From Lachnospiraceae bacterium (GTDB taxonomy: Bacteria; Bacillota; Clostridia; Lachnospirales; Lachnospiraceae), in NCBI GenBank assembly GCA_910574745.1, contig CAJTCE010000015.1, positions 16,256 through 80,255 of the forward strand: a stretch of 64,000 nt of DNA, given 5' to 3'. The position numbers were made by a program, and so were the translations under genes. Position 1 is the first letter of the stretch; each line of letters begins with the position of its first letter. Positions 60,711 to 64,000 of this stretch are shown in pieces. The notes beneath the pieces were generated by a model, which was given only the letters and a program-made list of their open reading frames with translations, was not told where the DNA came from and made no database searches.

Positions 60711-63614
60711 CTATCGGTCGTCAATATTCAACTGCATAAGAGCAAAATCATTTATAAAGGCTGAATCTTCTTCGGAGGCATTCAGCTTTTTATATGTGGT
60801 TTCGTAAAGCGCCGTACTTCCGTCAGGAGCGGTTATTATCATGGTAAAGTCGTCTATTTTGGAAAGAAGCCAGCAGGGGTTCATGCCCATGGGAATCAAG
60901 AGCTGTCCTTCCTTTATGAGACAGGCTGCAAGGCTGCCTTCAAAGCTGTTTCCTTCTACATCGGACCAGGTAAGGGTCAAATGGGAGCCTTCAGGGATAT
61001 TGGCGGTGTCGGAAAACTCTAAATAGAGAAAATCATAATCGGTACCTTCAAAGCTGTCGGGAAGATTCTGATCTTTCAGGCTTTTTTGCGCATCGGCAAC
61101 AAATATTTCCGAAAGAGAGTCCATGGAAGCGCCAAAGGACTCCGGACTTAAACCAAAATCTGTGGCAGGAGCATAGAGCCGGTAATCATCGCCGTCATAA
61201 ATACAGACAGCATCGGCGTCATACAGGCTGTTATACAAAGAAGAGGGATAAAATGCCTTATCCTCTGCGCAATAGACATATCCTGCCTCTAACATAAAGC
61301 GGAAGATATAATAACTGCTTTCGGGCTGGAGATAAAAAACCACCGGAAGATTTTGGGATGCGGCGTCCCATATTTCTTTTTGGGCTTCGTAACTTCTGGC
61401 AGCGGGAATAAAACCTGTTGCAGAGCAGCGGATGCCTAAATAGTCATAAAATCCCTGACCGTCTAAAGCCATATAAGTCATATTCTCTGAAACGGTTTCG
61501 CACTTTTCCGTTACGGATGCATAATCGGTTATATAATGGAGCTGGTCGGAAACCATAAAACCGGAACCTAAAAGCTTCTGATATTTTGCGGGAAGGCCGG
61601 TATCCTCTGACTTTAAAAAGGTTTCAGGCACTTCATAGCTGGAAAAAAGCTTTGCGGCGTCATCCATAACCAGCTGGCTTTCTCCATCGGGATAAACCCA
61701 TAGATCGGGATTTTTTGTCCAGGAAACCTGAGCATAAATCATCATGGGAAGGGCAAAGCATATGCCCATAAAAGCAGAGAGGGTGGAGCGTTTTGGCAGT
61801 GCTTTTCCGTAATAGATTAAAAGAACCGGTAAAAACATGCCTGTAACGGCAATGAGTGTGTATGAGGTGCGGGAGAGAATTTTATCAATATCCGCACGCA
61901 CCAAAGTATAGCTGTAGGATACCATCAGGGTAAGGGCGCCGGCGATGAAGAAAAGGGCGTAACTGCGCAGAGCCCGTTTTTTTATAACATAGTAAAAGCA
62001 ATAGAAAAAAATCCAGACTCCCGCTGCGGGAAGAAGGAAACGGAAGGATAAATAAGCTCCCTGACGTAAGCCGGAAAAAGCCGCCAGATAGGGCATGAAA
62101 GCGTCCGGGGGCGTTTGTCCCAATAAAGGAATCCCGTCTGCCATAACAGTCTGGGAGGAATAGGTTAAAGTATGGCGCAGCATTCTTAGGAGGAGAGGCA
62201 GGGATTCCGTTACGATGATGATCAGGATTCCCCATGCAATATAAAAAAGCGGTTTTTTCAGCCGGCTTTTCAGACCGCCGCTTTTTATAAAAGTAAAAAA
62301 CTGATATATGCCCAAAGGAAAAGTCCCTATCAGTAAAGCCGCCCCGAAAAGAGGATAATAGAAACCGCTTAAAAAGCAGGAAAAAATCCATAGCCACAGC
62401 CAGAGATTTTTTTTCTTTAAAAGACCGGGCAGAGTCAGGAGAAGGAGAACGGGCAGTACCATATACTGTCTGTTGTAACAGGGGAGGGTAAAAAATACTG
62501 CAAAGGCCGTTGCGTAAGCGCCTCCCACATGACGGTAAATCAGATACATGGTAAGAATACAGAAAATAACCATTGTTATGGAAATGGCGGGGGAATAGTC
62601 CGTTACGGTATTTCCAAGCCACAGATTTTGGAAAAAGCCGTTTACAAAGGGAAACAGGCCGGAAACGGGAGTATATTCTTTATAAAGACTCTGTCCGAAA
62701 TCAAAGACCTGATTCCAGGGAATCATCTGCTCTCCGTGATGATGCTGGTCCGGCTGGGCATACATGGGCGCAGCGCAAAAGGAATGGTAGACAAAAATCA
62801 AAATAGGGGTTATGGAGCCAATAAAATAATGACTGTTTTCATTCCAGAAACGGACTGCCTGCCGGATGAGCAGGATGGCGGAAATCAGAATAAATACAAG
62901 AAAGAAGAGCGTATACCCCAACGCATAGGGAACCTGTATCAGCTTTCCCTGATAAAGGTAATCATCCACCAGCCAGATTGTCAAAAGTCCCGGCAGGAGG
63001 CATTGCAGGATGAGGATCAGACGATTTCCTAAATTTACGGATTTCTTTTTGCTTTCAGACCGAAGAAAAGCCGCCGAGAGAATAAGTCCTGTGGGAATGC
63101 TGAAAAGATATAAAGTCCCGGAAGAAATTTTCATACCATCCCATAACTGTGTCAGAATGGTAAGTACAGATGTAAGGGCATAATAGGAAAGGACAAAAAT
63201 CAACAGGATTCTGCCTGTTTCTTTTTGACAGAAAAAGTGGCAGAATATAAAAATCAACAGTCCCGTAAACAGGGGAACGCTGAATTTCTGAAAAACAATC
63301 AGATAGGAGAGAAAGGGAAATATCAGAATACCACCGAAGAGAGGGAAACGATATTGGGAAAAGTCTATGGAGCTGTCTGTGGTTTCCCTTTTTTCCGCTA
63401 AACGGGTATGAAGAAAAAGCGACAGCAGCAAAAGAAAGGCCCCTGTTATCAGAATGAGCCAAAACAGCTGCAGTTCTCCGGCTTTGTTGAGGCCGGATGC
63501 GGAAACATTTTCTATTATAATGTCGGTAAAAGCCTGATGACCTCCTCCGAATAGGGGAAGGAGCCTGTATGCGGCAATTGCGGCTATTAAAATAAGCAGA
63601 AACAGAATTATCAT
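60711..63614 (-). CDS. Large polytopic membrane protein, possible GT-C glycosyltransferase
   Basis: 967 residues. About fifteen helices spread over residues 1-640 are followed by a soluble C-terminal domain of ~320 residues. A His/Asp-rich external loop, PDQHHHGEQMIPWNQV (about 305-320), resembles catalytic-loop patterns of some large membrane glycosyltransferases. It lies on the minus strand with an excellent AAGGAG site before ATG 63614 and closes the right flank of the window's genes. I do not recognise the family. The soluble tail has an alternating aromatic pattern like extracellular sugar-binding domains. Confidence 0.7.
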   Translation of the reverse strand: MIILFLLILIAAIAAYRLLPLFGGGHQAFTDIIIENVSASGLNKAGELQLFWLILITGAFLLLLSLFLHTRLAEKRETTDSSIDFSQYRFPLFGGILIFPFLSYLIVFQKFSVPLFTGLLIFIFCHFFCQKETGRILLIFVLSYYALTSVLTILTQLWDGMKISSGTLYLFSIPTGLILSAAFLRSESKKKSVNLGNRLILILQCLLPGLLTIWLVDDYLYQGKLIQVPYALGYTLFFLVFILISAILLIRQAVRFWNENSHYFIGSITPILIFVYHSFCAAPMYAQPDQHHHGEQMIPWNQVFDFGQSLYKEYTPVSGLFPFVNGFFQNLWLGNTVTDYSPAISITMVIFCILTMYLIYRHVGGAYATAFAVFFTLPCYNRQYMVLPVLLLLTLPGLLKKKNLWLWLWIFSCFLSGFYYPLFGAALLIGTFPLGIYQFFTFIKSGGLKSRLKKPLFYIAWGILIIIVTESLPLLLRMLRHTLTYSSQTVMADGIPLLGQTPPDAFMPYLAAFSGLRQGAYLSFRFLLPAAGVWIFFYCFYYVIKKRALRSYALFFIAGALTLMVSYSYTLVRADIDKILSRTSYTLIAVTGMFLPVLLIYYGKALPKRSTLSAFMGICFALPMMIYAQVSWTKNPDLWVYPDGESQLVMDDAAKLFSSYEVPETFLKSEDTGLPAKYQKLLGSGFMVSDQLHYITDYASVTEKCETVSENMTYMALDGQGFYDYLGIRCSATGFIPAARSYEAQKEIWDAASQNLPVVFYLQPESSYYIFRFMLEAGYVYCAEDKAFYPSSLYNSLYDADAVCIYDGDDYRLYAPATDFGLSPESFGASMDSLSEIFVADAQKSLKDQNLPDSFEGTDYDFLYLEFSDTANIPEGSHLTLTWSDVEGNSFEGSLAACLIKEGQLLIPMGMNPCWLLSKIDDFTMIITAPDGSTALYETTYKKLNASEEDSAFINDFALMQLNIDDR

Positions 63615-63906
63615 GGAATTCTCCTTTTATATTCCGCAAGCTGTATCCCGGAGTGCAGGTAATGAATCCAAAGGCGTGCAGATAACCGTGCCGCCGAAAT
63701 GTGTAGATCATGCCGTATGAATGCGGAAACATCTGCGGAAAATGCAATTATATTATGTATTTTAATATAGATAGGATGAAACCGCAATAAATCTTTCCGG
63801 AGGACTGAAGGAAACCATGGATATCGATTTATGTCCCCGTCACAGTTTCATTGACAAAAAGAATAGAAAAAGATAACATATTCTTAATAACACGGGAGTT
63901 TGACAG
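63615..63906 (+). other. Intergenic region between divergent genes, with a possible short leader ORF
   Basis: The stretch holds no full gene. A 19-codon ORF (63817-63876, MDIDLCPRHSFIDKKN) has an AAGGA site and could be a leader peptide, but it may be chance. The right-hand promoter lies inside its last codons. No tRNA or riboswitch is apparent. Confidence 0.3.
63851..63879 (+). promoter_or_regulatory. Promoter for the gene at the right edge
   Basis: A perfect TTGACA (63851-63856) with TAACAT (63874-63879) at 17-bp spacing. The predicted start near 63886 leaves a leader of about 20 bases with a GGGAG ribosome site (63894-63898) before a TTG start at 63907. Confidence 0.55.
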
Positions 63907-64000
63907 TTGAATAAGAAAAAAATTCTTGCAGGCCGCATAATGCCTGTATTTTTTTGTCAAATTTTCTCTACTTTTGTGTGGCTATTTGTAAGTATTTATG
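63907..64000 (+). CDS. N-terminal fragment of a putative exported or membrane protein (runs off right edge)
   Basis: From TTG 63907, after GGGAG, the frame is open to the window end for 31 codons: a basic start (NKKKILAGR) followed by a hydrophobic stretch (IMPVFFCQIFSTFVWLFVSI), like a signal peptide or first helix. The promoter just upstream fits it. A 7-bp hairpin with a following run of seven T (63927-63955) lies within its first codons and could be an attenuator or coincidence. Confidence 0.45.
   Translation, partial: MNKKKILAGRIMPVFFCQIFSTFVWLFVSIY

Noticed and set aside
61885..62622. Minus-strand 245-codon ORF overlapping the 967-residue membrane protein
   Set aside because: Out-of-frame shadow on the same strand as the large gene. 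The large gene has the strong ribosome site and continuous membrane pattern.

Overview
The window reads as Gram-positive Clostridia, most likely a Lachnospiraceae gut commensal. The reasons are moderate-to-low G+C, strong AGGAGG-type ribosome sites, TTG and GTG starts, a Csp-like subtilase, VTC/DUF4956/CotH genes, LCP proteins, and the style of the tandem GT2 glycosyltransferases. This is inferred from protein style; no 16S rRNA gene or other phylogenetic marker is present. I saw no rRNA, tRNA, CRISPR array or transposase.

Layout. (1) 1-3491: an A+T-rich accessory stretch with the tail of an unknown gene, a small unknown protein and a 903-residue HD phosphohydrolase fused to a C-terminal phosphoribosyltransferase-like domain (PRTase-CE type). 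This pair is a candidate conflict or antiphage system. (2) 3488-7863: nonulosonic acid genes (a CMP-sugar synthetase/PseG-like fusion and a NeuB-type synthase) and a membrane glycosyltransferase. (3) 7986-10484: UDP-glucuronate decarboxylase and an FAD oxidoreductase. (4) 10801-11978: a HipA/CtkA-like kinase with a small partner, bracketed by two near-identical terminators. (5) 12076-14312: divergent GDP-deoxymannose reductase and GDP-mannose dehydratase genes, driven from a 200-bp region with a 28-bp inverted repeat. (6) 14491-27207: membrane proteins, a Wzm/Wzt O-antigen-type ABC exporter, a methyltransferase, a kinase-GT2-GT2 protein, rfbC and another GT2. (7) 27340-28971 (minus): ugd and a small zinc-ribbon gene. 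(8) 29190-36417: rfbB, rfbA, a GH25 lysozyme, a tandem GT2 and a phosphoglucomutase. (9) 36450-47285: a tightly overlapping operon with GtrA, a DPM-like GT, a UPF0104 membrane protein, an APH-like kinase, a HAD phosphatase, CotH, a VTC polyphosphate-polymerase-like protein, DUF4956, a nucleotidyltransferase and a membrane-GT2 fusion. (10) 47419-54121: GT2, a WcaJ-type initiating transferase, an LCP ligase, GT2 and glmS. (11) 54167-60668: HtrA, a ClpX-like unfoldase with an acidic N-terminal extension, a Csp-like subtilase, an LspA-like protein and a divergent carbamate kinase. (12) 60711-63614 (minus): a large membrane protein; then the start of a further gene at the right edge.

How it fits together. 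Most of 3.5-54 kb makes, polymerises, caps, exports and anchors a cell-surface polysaccharide. Precursor genes point to UDP-GlcA and UDP-xylose, GDP-6-deoxyhexose, dTDP-4-keto-6-deoxy sugars, a nonulosonic acid and GlcN-6-P. WcaJ primes the lipid carrier, tandem GT2 enzymes extend the chain, Wzm/Wzt exports it, and the LCP protein would attach it to peptidoglycan. The adjacent methyltransferase and kinase resemble the two catalytic halves of the WbdD chain terminator. Gaps in the window are rfbD, a GDP-mannose pyrophosphorylase and the early nonulosonic acid steps. No database search was run; family names come from recognising motifs.
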